From positions 1 through 6,218 of the forward strand of contig JAPWUH010000071.1 in NCBI GenBank assembly GCA_028275645.1: a stretch of DNA of 6,218 bases, read 5' to 3'. Below the pieces are notes generated by a model. That model searched no databases, was not told the DNA's origin, and saw only the letters and a list, made by a program, of their open reading frames with translations. Of the stretch, positions 5,661-6,218 are shown piece by piece (position 1 is the stretch's first letter; every line of letters starts with the position of its first letter). A program made the translations under genes and the position numbers. The DNA comes from Caldivirga sp. Its GTDB lineage: Archaea; Thermoproteota; Thermoprotei; Thermoproteales; Thermocladiaceae.

Positions 5661-5953
5661 CTTAATTAATTAGCTTACACTTTTAGGGAACTATCCCGCA
5701 GCGTAATGTTGAATCAACACATGTTACTAAGTTAAGAATTTTATTCACAGTGAAGATTATACATTAATGTTATTGGCCTGAGTCTCAATAAGAGTAATTG
5801 TTACTTAAGCCAATGGTGTTGGTGTGTTATTCTACTGTGAGTGAGTAATAATACAACTGTACGAGACGCCTTAATGCAGATGATACCTACTTCAATGGGT
5901 TCAACACGTTCACAATGATGGTTGTGGATGGTGCCTAATCTAACCGTTGACAA
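5661..5953. other. Intergenic region between divergent genes, no gene seen
   Basis: About 290 bases with no open frame that has a start and good codon content. It separates the divergent ComF-DprA and right-edge genes. A 13-base palindrome TGTTGA-A-TCAACA lies at 5707-5719. A short + open stretch ending at TAA 5936-5938 (NADDTYFNGFNTFTMMVVDGA) has no start after upstream stops and could be a trace of an older gene, but is too short to call. No tRNA, repeat copy or terminator is apparent. Confidence 0.4.
5707..5719. promoter_or_regulatory. Palindrome upstream of the ComF-DprA promoter
   Basis: TGTTGA-A-TCAACA is a perfect inverted repeat with six-base arms, about 50 bases upstream of the ComF-DprA TATA box. 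It shares TGTTGAA with the integrase promoter region (76-82), so a common regulator is conceivable. Chance is a real alternative at this length. Confidence 0.25.
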
Positions 5954-5959
5954 TTTAAA
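5954..5959 (+). promoter_or_regulatory. TATA box of the right-edge gene (leaderless)
   Basis: TTTAAA centred near 5956 is 25 bases from the ATG at 5981, the same spacing as for the ComF-DprA and membrane protein genes, and supports that ATG as the true start although its frame soon closes. Confidence 0.5.
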
Positions 5960-5980
5960 CAGTAACAGTATTGCGCATTA

Positions 5981-6218
5981 ATGCCTAAGCGTAATGTACC
6001 TGATACATTCATTAGGGAGACCATTAGGGGGGATACTGGATGACCGTGGTGTTGCGGGTCCAATGAGGGTAACCTACTATGGCTTTGGCAAGAAGGTATG
6101 GAGCATTGCTCAGAAGCATGGTAACCAATCATCGATTAACAATGCCATTACCTACTACCAAACTCGGTACAGCGCTAACCCAGAAATATTAAAGATTATT
6201 GCCGAGTCTCTGTTACAA
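5981..6218 (+). pseudogene. 5' part of an unknown gene, frameshifted at a G6 run and cut by the window end
   Basis: From the ATG at 5981 the frame reads MPKRNVPDTFIRETIRG and then closes at TGA 6041-6043. Skipping one G of the run at 6027-6032 joins it to a second frame, open to the window end, that continues ILDDRGVAGPMRV, then YYGFGKKVWSIAQKHGNQ and SSINNAITYYQTRY up to IIAESLLQ. The joined product is a coherent, charged and helical protein start of about 79 residues, perhaps a helix-turn-helix or DNA-binding N-terminus; I do not recognise the family. The TATA spacing supports 5981. The ATG at 5994 or 6063 could start a shorter intact protein in the second frame. The change needed is +1, so ordinary -1 slippage would not restore the frame; a sequencing or assembly indel, or a real inactivating mutation, is more likely. 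Confidence 0.5.

Noticed and set aside
5935..6132. Minus-strand open frame at the right edge
   Set aside because: Opposite the frameshifted + strand gene, which has a well-placed TATA box and more protein-like sequence.

Overview
The window most resembles a thermophilic crenarchaeon of the Thermoproteales (Vulcanisaeta/Caldivirga-like). This is inferred from the archaeal-style tyrosine recombinase, TATA-box promoters placed so that several transcripts would be leaderless, GGTG-type ribosome binding sites on the others, and intermediate base composition. The genus is not proven.

Layout. Left: a 20-codon open tail of a possible upstream gene, then a tyrosine recombinase (128-1408, +). Its last codons form a direct repeat seen again at 2846-2902 and 3709-3747. 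Between repeats 1 and 2 lie a decayed + strand surface-protein fragment (to 2008) and, tail-to-tail with it, a minus-strand membrane-anchored extracellular protein (2023-2757). Between repeats 2 and 3 is one minus-strand four-helix membrane protein (2932-3657). Beyond repeat 3 is a large minus-strand fusion of a ComF-type phosphoribosyltransferase and a DprA/Smf domain (3775-5631). A gap of about 350 bp carries promoters only. At the right edge a + strand gene starts at 5981, broken by a one-base frameshift in a run of six G, and runs off the window.

How it fits together. The main finding is that repeats 2 and 3 are diverged copies of the 3' end of the integrase gene. Translated in the integrase frame they read like its C-terminus and each ends in a stop. 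The integrase 3' end therefore looks like an attachment site that has been duplicated around two one-gene cassettes, each with its own promoter just inside the next repeat and pointing back towards the integrase. Recombination between any two copies would excise a cassette and still leave a full-length integrase. This resembles an integron in outline but with the site inside the recombinase gene. It could equally be an accretion of related integrative elements. The ComF-DprA fusion links two proteins that in bacteria handle incoming single-stranded DNA; whether it belongs to the array or is the resident neighbour is open.
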